Shown here: one piece after another, positions 26,814 to 34,425 of the stretch
How the letters are laid out: every line of letters begins with the position of its first letter
How positions within the stretch are numbered: the first letter of the stretch is position 1
Assembly (NCBI GenBank): GCA_002406015.1
Contig: DHMX01000022.1
Location: 367,240 to 431,239 of the forward strand
Source of the DNA: Lachnospiraceae bacterium UBA4631
GTDB taxonomy: Bacteria; Bacillota; Clostridia; Lachnospirales; Lachnospiraceae
DNA length: 64,000 bases
Reading direction: 5' to 3'
Notes under the pieces: model-generated
Told to the model about the DNA's origin: nothing
Seen by the model: only the letters and a program-made list of their open reading frames with translations
The model's database searches: none
Program-made: the position numbers and the translations under genes

Positions 26814-28148
26814 TTAAAATGGGAATCGCATTCCCCGGCGTTTCTTACCGCCCATCATTCCAGAAAATTGCTTCATCATTTTCTTGGACTGTTCAAACTG
26901 CTTTACAAATCGATTGACCTCCGCAATGTCCACACCGGCTCCGGCTGCAATCCGCCGCTTCCGGCTTACATTCATCAAATCCGGATTTGCCCGTTCTTCC
27001 GGGGTCATGGACTGGATAATTGCCTTTGGATGCTTTGCTGCGTTCTCGTCAATTTCTACATTTTTTAACTGATTTCCCATTCCCGGAAGCATGGACAGCA
27101 TTTCCTGCATACCGCCTAATTTGTCCATCTGCTCCAGACTGTCCAGAAAATCATTATAGTCAAAGCCGTTCTTTTTGATTTTTTTACTCATTTCCTTGGC
27201 TTTGTCTTCGTCAATGGCTGCGGTTGCCTTCTCAATCAGGGATTCCACATCCCCCATTCCTAAAATCCGGCTCGCCATTCGTTCCGGGTAAAACTGCTGC
27301 AAATCTGTGAGCTTCTCACCCATACCTATATATAGAATCGGTTTTCCGGTTACTGCACGAATGGAAAGTGCCGCACCGCCTCTGGCATCACCGTCTAACT
27401 TGGTGAGTACCACACCGTCGATTCCGATTTTCTCATTAAAATTCGTTGCCACATTTACTGCATCCTGTCCGGTCATGGCATCCACCGTTAACAGGGTATA
27501 GGTAACTGCTATCTGGCTTTTTATTTCTTCCAATTCCTCCATCATGGCTTCATCCACATGGAGCCGTCCCGCAGTATCCAGAAACACCAGATTCTGATGA
27601 TTCTTTGCCGCATGCTCAATGGCTGCTTTTGCAATATCTACCGGCTTATGGTTATCACCCATTGTAAATACAGGCACTCCAACCTTTTCACCGTTAATCT
27701 CTAACTGCTTAATTGCCGCCGGACGATACACATCCAATGCTACCAGCAACGGCTTCTTACCTTTATTCTTAAATTGTCCCGCAAGCTTTGCTGCTGTTGT
27801 TGTCTTACCTGCACCCTGCAAGCCACACATCATCACAACCGTAATTTCATTGGACGGAAGCATTTTAATCTCTGTGGTCTCGGAACCCATGAGATTCACC
27901 ATTTCTTCCTTCACAATCTTAATTACCATCTGTCCGGGATTCAGTCCATGCAGTACATCCTGTCCTACTGCCCGCTCACTGACGGTATTTATGAACTGCT
28001 TAACAACCTTGAAGTTAACATCTGCCTCCAGCAATGCCCGCTTAACTTCCTTCATGGCTTCCTGTACATCTTTTTCTGTCAATGCACCCTTGCTTTTCAG
28101 CTTCTTAAATACATTCTGCAATTTTTCAGATAAACTGTCAAATGCCAT
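26814..28148 (-). CDS. ffh: Signal recognition particle protein Ffh
   Basis: GTPase that binds 4.5S/6S RNA and signal sequences and delivers ribosomes to the membrane. The N domain is followed by the G domain with GLQGAGKTTTAAKLAG (about residue 107), DTAGRLHVDEAMMEEL, TKLDGDARGG and the Met-rich M domain (LGGMQEMLSMLPGMGNQ). The C-terminus is QFSGMMGGKKRRGMRFPF. At 444 aa it is standard. It follows ylxM by about 30 bp. Confidence 0.98.
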   Translation of the reverse strand: MAFDSLSEKLQNVFKKLKSKGALTEKDVQEAMKEVKRALLEADVNFKVVKQFINTVSERAVGQDVLHGLNPGQMVIKIVKEEMVNLMGSETTEIKMLPSNEITVVMMCGLQGAGKTTTAAKLAGQFKNKGKKPLLVALDVYRPAAIKQLEINGEKVGVPVFTMGDNHKPVDIAKAAIEHAAKNHQNLVFLDTAGRLHVDEAMMEELEEIKSQIAVTYTLLTVDAMTGQDAVNVATNFNEKIGIDGVVLTKLDGDARGGAALSIRAVTGKPILYIGMGEKLTDLQQFYPERMASRILGMGDVESLIEKATAAIDEDKAKEMSKKIKKNGFDYNDFLDSLEQMDKLGGMQEMLSMLPGMGNQLKNVEIDENAAKHPKAIIQSMTPEERANPDLMNVSRKRRIAAGAGVDIAEVNRFVKQFEQSKKMMKQFSGMMGGKKRRGMRFPF

Positions 28149-28178
28149 GTAATCCTCCTGCCTTACGGATTCTGATTC

Positions 28179-28541
28179 CTAATATTCTTCCAAAATCTCT
28201 CTGGATAACTGCTCCATGGTTTCAATCCGTCCCACCAACGCAGCATCCGCATTTTCTTCCTTTAATTCTTCTGCAATTTTCTGGATTCTGGCTACCTTTT
28301 GCTTCGTACTCCGGAATTTTTCCACCAGCTTCAGCTTTTCCTCATACTCGGATAAAATCCGGTCACATCGTTTAATCAAATCATAGACTCCCTGACGGCT
28401 GATACCTTCTATCTCGCCGACCTCGGAATAGGACATATCATTAAATACAATGTCCTCATAGATTCGTTTCTGATGCTCTGTCAACAGTTCTCCATAAAAG
28501 TCATATAACATGGACTGCCGAAGAATTTTTTCCATTTCCAT
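28179..28541 (-). CDS. ylxM: SRP-associated DNA-binding-like protein YlxM
   Basis: 120 aa, UPF0122 family. A sigma-factor-like helix-turn-helix is visible in LTEHQKRIYEDIVFNDMSYS and EIEGISRQGVYDLIKRCD. In streptococci YlxM stimulates SRP assembly. The ATG at 28541 follows GAGGAG by 8 nt; the longer in-frame start at 28613 overlaps the promoter and is rejected. It heads the ylxM-ffh-rpsP-khpA-rimM-trmD operon. Confidence 0.94.
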   Translation of the reverse strand: MEMEKILRQSMLYDFYGELLTEHQKRIYEDIVFNDMSYSEVGEIEGISRQGVYDLIKRCDRILSEYEEKLKLVEKFRSTKQKVARIQKIAEELKEENADAALVGRIETMEQLSREILEEY

Positions 28542-28555
28542 GAAAACCGCTCCTC

Positions 28556-28577
28556 TGTAAAGGTTATTTACTTTACA
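28556..28577. repeat. Inverted repeat at the ylxM transcription start
   Basis: TGTAAAG (28556-28562) and CTTTACA (28571-28577) flank 8 nt. The repeat lies between the predicted transcription start (about 28578) and the ylxM ribosome site, so it could be an operator or a 5'-end RNA hairpin. Confidence 0.6.
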
Positions 28578-28584
28578 AGTTGCA

Positions 28585-28613
28585 ATTATATCGGCTTTCC
28601 ACTCCTTTGTCAA
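28585..28613 (-). promoter_or_regulatory. Consensus promoter of the ylxM-ffh-rpsP-trmD operon
   Basis: Minus-strand TTGACA (28608-28613) is exactly 17 bp from TATAAT (28585-28590), a full match to the housekeeping consensus. Transcription would start about 28578. Confidence 0.88.
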
Positions 28614-28791
28614 GCCTTTTTCCTTGACATCTTTATTTTTTTGAATTTCTTTTCTGATTTATTATAAACTTCTTTTTGGGGATTTGGATTTCTTTTTTCT
28701 GCATTCGTTGACACGTCTCCTTTCCTTATGATAATATGAACCTTGTGTGTAGGCTTCCTATGCATGATTTACATATCAAATAATAATGCTA

Positions 28792-28812
28792 TGAGAATGG
28801 TTTTCATTCTCA
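28792..28812. promoter_or_regulatory. Fur-box-like palindrome before the amino-acid ABC transporter
   Basis: TGAGAATG (28792-28799) and CATTCTCA (28805-28812) flank 5 nt. The inner 19-mer matches 14 of 19 positions of the E. coli Fur-box consensus by eye. It sits 2 bp before the AGAAAGGA ribosome site, so a bound regulator would block early transcription; as RNA it would form an 8-bp hairpin next to the ribosome site. Confidence 0.5.
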
Positions 28813-28825
28813 GAAAGGATGAACA

Positions 28826-29608
28826 ATGAAAAAGAAATTAACTTATTTTGCTGCAACTCTGGCTCTGGGTGCTATGCTGCTTGCCGGCTGCGGAAAAAGC
28901 AATGACAACACCTTTACCGTAGGCTTTGATGCAGAATATCCTCCTTATGGTTATATGGATGAAAACGGTGAATACACCGGCTTTGATTTGGAACTGGCAC
29001 AGGCTGTCTGTGACTTAGAGGGCTGGGAACTGGTTAAGCAGCCAATCGTATGGGATAATAAGGACAACGAATTAAATTCCGGCTCCATTGACTGTATCTG
29101 GAACGGTTTTACCATGGACGGACGTGAAGACGATTACGCATGGTCTGACCCATATGTAGATAATAGTCAGGTTATTGTAGTTGCTGCTGATTCCGGTATT
29201 CAGCAATTATCTGACCTGAGTGGAAAGGTAGTTGGTGTACAGGCTGCTTCTGCTGCTCTTTCTGTTCTGGAGGATGAGGAACAACAGAAGGCTCTGGCAG
29301 ATACCTTTGGCACCTTACAGGAATTTGCTGATTACAATACCGCATTTGCTGAATTAGAGGCAGGCTCTGTAGATGCTATCGCTATGGACATCGGAGTTGC
29401 CCAGTATCAGATTGACAGCCGCAATAACGGTAACTTCGTTATTTTAGATGAGCATCTTAATTCCGAGCAGTATGGTATCGGCTTTGCTTTGGATAATACC
29501 GAATTACGTGATATTGTAAATAAGGATTTACACACCTTGAAGGAAAACGGAACCTTTGACAACCTTGCAGAAAAATATGGTCTTTCCGATATGACCTGCT
29601 TAGAATAA
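28826..29608 (+). CDS. Polar amino-acid ABC transporter, substrate-binding lipoprotein
   Basis: 260 aa. Signal peptide with lipobox LLAGCG (lipid-anchored Cys about residue 22). The SBP family 3 motifs FTVGFDAEYPPYGYMDENGEYTGFDL (shown in part: GFDAEYPPYGY) and IDCIWNGFTMDGRE are present. The sequence fits binding of a polar amino acid such as cystine, glutamine or arginine; which one cannot be told. It is followed 13 bp later by a permease gene and then an ATPase gene. Confidence 0.93.
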   Translation: MKKKLTYFAATLALGAMLLAGCGKSNDNTFTVGFDAEYPPYGYMDENGEYTGFDLELAQAVCDLEGWELVKQPIVWDNKDNELNSGSIDCIWNGFTMDGREDDYAWSDPYVDNSQVIVVAADSGIQQLSDLSGKVVGVQAASAALSVLEDEEQQKALADTFGTLQEFADYNTAFAELEAGSVDAIAMDIGVAQYQIDSRNNGNFVILDEHLNSEQYGIGFALDNTELRDIVNKDLHTLKENGTFDNLAEKYGLSDMTCLE

Positions 29609-29621
29609 GAGGAACTACACG

Positions 29622-30269
29622 ATGTCATTTTCAGTTATTGTTTCCCAGTTAGCACAGGGTATGCTAACAACGGTCAGCATTTTCTTTCTTACGCTGATTT
29701 TTTCCATGCCCCTCGGCTTTCTGGTGGCATTCGGAAGAATGTCCAAGAACCGGATTATACGGTCCATTACACAATTTTATATTTCCGTTATGCGTGGTAC
29801 TCCTTTAATGCTTCAATTAATGGTTGTATACTTTTTCCCATGGTATCTGTTTAAGATTCAGATTGGAAGCGGTTGGCGGTTTCCTGCAATTATTCTGGGC
29901 TTTGCCATTAACTATGCTTCCTACTTTGCAGAAATCTACCGCTCCGGTATCGAGGCTATTCCACGCGGACAGCATGAAGCTGCCAAGCTGCTTGGTTATA
30001 CCAAGGCACAAACCTTTGTCAAGATTGTTTTACCGCAGGTTATCAAAATTATCCTGCCTTCTGTTACAAACGAGATTATTACCTTGGTAAAGGATACATC
30101 ATTGGCATTTACGTTATCCTGTATTGAAATGTTTACAGTTGCCAAGCAGATTGCTGCTGCGGAAACCTCTATGGTTCCATTCGCAGTTGCCGCACTCTTT
30201 TACTATGTATTCAATCTGCTGGTTTCCTTTGTGATGACCAGAGTTGAAAAGAAGCTGAGTTATTACTAG
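29622..30269 (+). CDS. Polar amino-acid ABC transporter, permease (HisM/GlnP type)
   Basis: 215 aa membrane protein. About five membrane segments are visible, starting QLAQGMLTTVSIFFLTLIF, with RGTPLMLQL and the EAA loop EAAKLLGYTKAQTFVKIVLPQ that docks the ATPase. Single permease, so it is predicted to form a homodimer. It lies between the binding protein and the ATPase. Confidence 0.95.
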   Translation: MSFSVIVSQLAQGMLTTVSIFFLTLIFSMPLGFLVAFGRMSKNRIIRSITQFYISVMRGTPLMLQLMVVYFFPWYLFKIQIGSGWRFPAIILGFAINYASYFAEIYRSGIEAIPRGQHEAAKLLGYTKAQTFVKIVLPQVIKIILPSVTNEIITLVKDTSLAFTLSCIEMFTVAKQIAAAETSMVPFAVAALFYYVFNLLVSFVMTRVEKKLSYY

Positions 30270-30281
30270 GAGGTAGCACAC

Positions 30282-31076
30282 ATGAATCCATCAGAAACCA
30301 CGATACAAGAAACGAAAACGCCGTATCTGGAAATGAACCATGTCCGGAAATCTTTTGACAGCCTTGAGGTATTAAAAGATATTTCCTTAAAGGTTTATCA
30401 GGGCGAGGTGGTATCCATTATCGGTCCTTCCGGTTCCGGTAAGTCCACACTGCTTCGTTGTGCAACGCTTTTAGAAACCATGGATGAAGGAGACTTATCC
30501 TATCTCGGAAGGTCTGCCGCTACAATGGTAGACGGTCACACGAATTATGCCAAGGCGGCCGAGCTGGATACTATTAAACGAAGCTTTGGTCTGGTTTTTC
30601 AGAGCTTTAATCTTTTTCCGCATTACAGCGTACTTAAGAACCTGACGGATGCTCCGATTCACGTACAGAAGCGTCCAAAGGAGGAAGTCATGAAAGAGGC
30701 GGAAGCCCTGCTTGCACAGATGGGCTTATCCGATAAGGCAGATTACTATCCGCATCAGTTATCCGGCGGTCAACAGCAACGGGTAGCCATTGCCAGAGCC
30801 TTAGCTCTGCATCCGGATGTATTGTTTTTCGATGAACCTACCTCTGCTTTAGACCCGGAACTGACCGGTGAAGTATTAAAGGTTATTAAGCAACTGGCGG
30901 AAGCCCATATGACTATGATTATTGTTACACATGAAATGGAATTTGCCAGAAAGGTATCTGACCGGGTATTATTCATGGACAAGGGTTATGTTGTAGTGGA
31001 GGGTTCACCGGAGGAAGTCTTCCAGTCTGGAAATGAACGTATTCAGGAATTTCTTGGAAAATTGAAAAATTCTTAA
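30282..31076 (+). CDS. Polar amino-acid ABC transporter, ATP-binding protein
   Basis: 264 aa. Walker A GPSGSGKST (about residue 49), signature LSGGQQQRVAIARAL, Walker B VLFFDEPTSALDPE and the switch VTHEMEFARKVSDRV are all present. Between Walker A and the Q-loop there is a segment (SAATMVDGHTNYAKAAELDT) longer than in typical GlnQ proteins. Ribosome site AGGAGGTAGCACAC. It ends the three-gene operon, followed by a strong terminator. Confidence 0.96.
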   Translation: MNPSETTIQETKTPYLEMNHVRKSFDSLEVLKDISLKVYQGEVVSIIGPSGSGKSTLLRCATLLETMDEGDLSYLGRSAATMVDGHTNYAKAAELDTIKRSFGLVFQSFNLFPHYSVLKNLTDAPIHVQKRPKEEVMKEAEALLAQMGLSDKADYYPHQLSGGQQQRVAIARALALHPDVLFFDEPTSALDPELTGEVLKVIKQLAEAHMTMIIVTHEMEFARKVSDRVLFMDKGYVVVEGSPEEVFQSGNERIQEFLGKLKNS

Positions 31077-31102
31077 TTTCTTAGTTAGATAGAATGATAA
31101 AG

Positions 31103-31174
31103 AAAAACAGCATTTGCAATCTGGTTTGATTCCGAATTTCGGATTTCAGATTTCAGATTATAAATGCTGTTTTT
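31103..31174. terminator. Bidirectional terminator between the ABC operon and ribF
   Basis: AAAAACAGCATTT (31103-31115) pairs with AAATGCTGTTTTT (31162-31174), with a smaller TCCGAATTTCGGA palindrome inside. It has T-tracts in both directions. The right arm overlaps the last codons of ribF. Confidence 0.85.
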
Positions 31175-32066
31175 CCTTTGCCCGTTCAATATCTGTCTGC
31201 ATCTGTGTTACCAACGCATCCAACGTATCAAACTTCTGCTCTGCCCTTAGAAAATGACACAACTCCACTTCCAGATAATCTCCGTAAATATCCTGATTAA
31301 AATCAAAGATATAAGTTTCCAGTCCTACCTTTGCCTTCTCACTGACCGTTGGCTTACAGCCCAGATTGGCAATTCCGTAGTATAACTCCTGTCCGTAGTG
31401 GATTCTTGCTGCATATACTCCATATGGCGGTGTTAATTTATCCTCCGGTACAGTCTGATTGGCTGTCGGGATTCCGATTGTATGTCCCAACCGCTGTCCA
31501 TGAACAACCGTTCCGGATATGGTATAGCCCCGTCCCAGACAGGCAGTAACCCGCTCCATATTTCCGGCTTCAATTGCATTTCGTATTACAGAGGAACTGA
31601 TGTCCTCATTTTCTTCCCGCAGCTTATCAAATATTTTTACCTGAAACTGATACTGTTCTCCCAGTGCCTGCAACTGTCTGGCATCTCCTGCCCGATGACT
31701 GCCAAAGCGGAAATCACTTCCTACCGCTACTGCCTTTACTCCAAGCTGTCCTACCAGTATCGTCCGGACAAAAGCCTCTGGGTTCATAGCTGCAAATGTC
31801 TCGGAAAACGGATATTCCAGTAAAATCTGAACTCCGGTATGTTCTGCCAGCCGCAGCTTTTCCTCCTGACTGTCAATATGCTTTGCAGAGCCAATCTGTC
31901 TGCCTGCCGGTGAAAAGGTAAATATCACACCGGTAAGCCCTGTCTGCTGCCACGCTCTTACCTGCTGCAGTAATAATTGATGCCCTCTGTGAAAGCCGTC
32001 AAATTTGCCCAATGCAACTGCTGTATTCTGTAATTTTAGTTCCTTCACTTCTGTAATATGCTGCAT
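31158..32066 (-). CDS. ribF: Bifunctional riboflavin kinase / FMN adenylyltransferase
   Basis: Makes FMN and FAD from riboflavin. The N-terminal adenylyltransferase has ALGKFDGFHRGHQLLL (about residues 17-32) and the GSDFRFGSHRAGD loop. The C-terminal kinase has GRGYTISGTVVHGQRLGHTIGIPTAN (in part: GRGYTISGTVVHGQ) and PPYGVYAARI. Length (302 aa) is standard. It is the last gene of the rimP-nusA operon, and its 3' end forms part of a terminator stem. Confidence 0.97.
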   Translation of the reverse strand: MQHITEVKELKLQNTAVALGKFDGFHRGHQLLLQQVRAWQQTGLTGVIFTFSPAGRQIGSAKHIDSQEEKLRLAEHTGVQILLEYPFSETFAAMNPEAFVRTILVGQLGVKAVAVGSDFRFGSHRAGDARQLQALGEQYQFQVKIFDKLREENEDISSSVIRNAIEAGNMERVTACLGRGYTISGTVVHGQRLGHTIGIPTANQTVPEDKLTPPYGVYAARIHYGQELYYGIANLGCKPTVSEKAKVGLETYIFDFNQDIYGDYLEVELCHFLRAEQKFDTLDALVTQMQTDIERAKEKQHL

Positions 32067-32078
32067 GTCATTCCTGCC

Positions 32079-32990
32079 TTATAAAAACATCTTATAGGGG
32101 CAAAATTCACCTGTTTCCAGATGATACTCATAAATGCCTACAAATTGCTGCTGGGAGCTATATACCAGATATTGTGGGAGCATCTGCTCATCACTTTGTG
32201 TTCCTTCCCGCAGCTTTCCGATAACGCCTTTTTTGAATTTGTTACCGTTAAATATCAGCTTATCTGCCTGCGGCTGCACAATGATTTGCGGCAATTCCGC
32301 ATACATGGCATCGATTGTTGTAATGTAGCCGGTCAAGCTTCCTGCTTTTTCATACTGTTCAATCTGTGACAGTCTTAAGCTGTTCTCCGAAGAAAATCCG
32401 CACGCCTTCGTCCGAATCAACTGCTCCATGCAGCCGCCACAGCCAAGCCGTTCTCCAATATCACGACATAAGCTCCGGATATAGGTTCCTCTGCTGCATT
32501 GTATCCGAAGCCGCACCCGCGGTAAATCTATACTCAAAATCTCCAGCCGGTAAATCGTAACCTTTCTCGGTGTCCGCTCTACCGTCTGTCCCTGTCTTGC
32601 CAGCTCATATAATTTCTTACCGTTTATTTTTATCGCAGAGTACATAGGCGGTATCTGTTCATAGGTTCCGACAAAGGCTTCTACTGCCTCTTTTACGCTT
32701 TGCTCGGATACCGTTACCGGATGGGTGCTTATTATCGTGCCGCTCGTATCCTCTGTATCAGTGGTGGTTCCCAGAAGTAAAACGGCTTCATATTCCTTAT
32801 CATGGTCGGGAAGAATATCACACAGCTTTGTTGCCTTTCCCAGACAAACAACCAATACACCCTCTGCCTGTGGGTCCAAGGTGCCTGTATGTCCTATTTT
32901 TTTCTGATGAAGAATCCCTCGCAGCTTTGCAACCACATCAAAGGATGTATAACCCGGTTCCTTATATACGTTTATTATCCCGTCATACAT
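32079..32990 (-). CDS. truB: tRNA pseudouridine-55 synthase
   Basis: Isomerises U55 in the T-loop of tRNAs. Motifs are GIINVYKEPGYTSFDVV, the catalytic region KIGHTGTLDPQAEGVL (Asp about residue 39), YEAVLLLGTTTDTED and RCSRGTYIRSLCRDIGE-like CSRGTYIRSLCRDIG. 303 aa with a C-terminal PUA-like part. It is immediately upstream of ribF, the usual order. Confidence 0.97.
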   Translation of the reverse strand: MYDGIINVYKEPGYTSFDVVAKLRGILHQKKIGHTGTLDPQAEGVLVVCLGKATKLCDILPDHDKEYEAVLLLGTTTDTEDTSGTIISTHPVTVSEQSVKEAVEAFVGTYEQIPPMYSAIKINGKKLYELARQGQTVERTPRKVTIYRLEILSIDLPRVRLRIQCSRGTYIRSLCRDIGERLGCGGCMEQLIRTKACGFSSENSLRLSQIEQYEKAGSLTGYITTIDAMYAELPQIIVQPQADKLIFNGNKFKKGVIGKLREGTQSDEQMLPQYLVYSSQQQFVGIYEYHLETGEFCPYKMFL

Positions 32991-33011
32991 AGCTCTATCT
33001 CCATCTGAATA

Positions 33012-33959
33012 TCAAATAACTTCCTTAAGCTTCGCCAATACCTGCTCTATTACCTGCTCCTTTGTTCCCTGTAAGGAGAAGCCGGCTGCCCGAATATGAC
33101 CCCCGCCGCCAAAAGATACGGCAATCTGACTCACATCCACGTAGCTATTGGAACGCAGACTGAATTTGTAGGTATCCGGTTCATATTCATAATATAAGAT
33201 TGCGACTTCAATTCCTCTCGTTACCCGAAGCTGGTCAACCACACCGTCTACATCCACACTCGTTGCATGATAGGCTTCAAACTCTTCAAGCTCCAGACAG
33301 GAAACGATACAGCGTTCTTCCAAGGTCAGGTAGCTGTTTAACAATGCCTGTCCTAAAATCCGGTTCTGGATATAAGTCTTTGCATAAAAGGTATCGTCTA
33401 TCGTCTGCTGCGGATTGGCACCCAGAGCGATTAAGTCGCCTGCCACACACATGGTATTCTTTGTGGTATTGGTATGCTTAAATACACCGGTATCATGGAC
33501 AATCCCCAGATACAATGCCTTTGCACACTCCGTCTGAATCTTATCCCTATCTAAGATTCCATAAATTGCCTCACAGGCGGCAGATGCCTCCGGCTGCACC
33601 AGACAAATGTCTCCGTAACCGGAATTGCTGGCATGATGGTCAATCGCAACCTTCACCTTTGCAGTCTCATAGTAGACAGAAAATTCCCCGAACCGGTCTG
33701 TACTGGCACAATCCAAAGCTAAGCATAAATCATAGCTTCGTTCCGGCTTTACCGTATGACATATCTTATCTGCCCCACGCAGGAACAAAAATTTGTCATC
33801 AAATTCTCCCAGATAGATGTCTACCTGTTTTCCCGGAAAATTATCCATAATATAATTGTACATACCTGTGCAAGAGCCCACACAGTCTCCATCGGGACGA
33901 ATATGTCCCAGAATGACTATGGACCCAGCCTTCTCTACTGCTTCGATAATCTCATTCAT
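33012..33959 (-). CDS. nrnA: DHH-family bifunctional oligoribonuclease / pAp phosphatase NrnA
   Basis: Degrades short RNA oligonucleotides (nanoRNA) and pAp. DHH-family motifs: HIRPDGDCVGSC (about residue 19), LALDCAST, DHHASNSGYGD (about 107-117) and the DHHA1 C-terminal GGGGHIRAAGFSL. Length 315 aa. It lies between rbfA and truB as in many Firmicutes. Confidence 0.95.
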   Translation of the reverse strand: MNEIIEAVEKAGSIVILGHIRPDGDCVGSCTGMYNYIMDNFPGKQVDIYLGEFDDKFLFLRGADKICHTVKPERSYDLCLALDCASTDRFGEFSVYYETAKVKVAIDHHASNSGYGDICLVQPEASAACEAIYGILDRDKIQTECAKALYLGIVHDTGVFKHTNTTKNTMCVAGDLIALGANPQQTIDDTFYAKTYIQNRILGQALLNSYLTLEERCIVSCLELEEFEAYHATSVDVDGVVDQLRVTRGIEVAILYYEYEPDTYKFSLRSNSYVDVSQIAVSFGGGGHIRAAGFSLQGTKEQVIEQVLAKLKEVI

Positions 33960-33983
33960 GCTATTTCCTCTGTCTCACTCTTT

Positions 33984-34385
33984 CTACGCTTCTGTCTCTG
34001 GAACATCCTCTTCCGGCTTTTCTGAATCATATTCCTCTACATGAAGCTCTGCAATCTTCTTAGACATAGCAGCTCCATACGCAATCGAATCATCCAGAAT
34101 AAATGTAATCTCCGGAGTGTTTCGCAGATTCACTCTATGTGCCAGCTCCCGTCTGATATAGCCCTCTGCACTCTTTAAGCCTGTCAAGGTATTCTGCTGC
34201 TCCTCTTCCTCACCCATAACACTGATATATGCCTTACAGGTCTTTAGGTCGGGAGCCACCTGCACATCCGTTACGGATGTCAGGAAATGGATTCTTGGGT
34301 CCTTAATGTCCTCCCGAATAATCATGCTCAGTTCCTTTTGAACCTCACTATTGATTCTCGTGTTTTTCACACTGTTTTTTCTCAT
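33984..34385 (-). CDS. rbfA: Ribosome-binding factor A
   Basis: Binds the 30S subunit during late 16S maturation. KH-like fold with RINSEVQKELSMIIREDIKDPRI at the N-terminus (in part: QKELSMIIREDIKDPRI) and NLRNTPEITFILDDSI. A short acidic tail (EEYDSEKPEEDVPETEA) extends it to 133 aa. It lies 40 bp downstream of infB. Confidence 0.96.
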   Translation of the reverse strand: MRKNSVKNTRINSEVQKELSMIIREDIKDPRIHFLTSVTDVQVAPDLKTCKAYISVMGEEEEQQNTLTGLKSAEGYIRRELAHRVNLRNTPEITFILDDSIAYGAAMSKKIAELHVEEYDSEKPEEDVPETEA

Positions 34386-34425
34386 TTTATTACCTCGATT
34401 AATAATCTACTATTAACAGCTTCTA

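Noticed and set aside
27619..28152. Plus-strand open frame of 177 codons
   Set aside because: Antisense shadow of ffh with no start signal.
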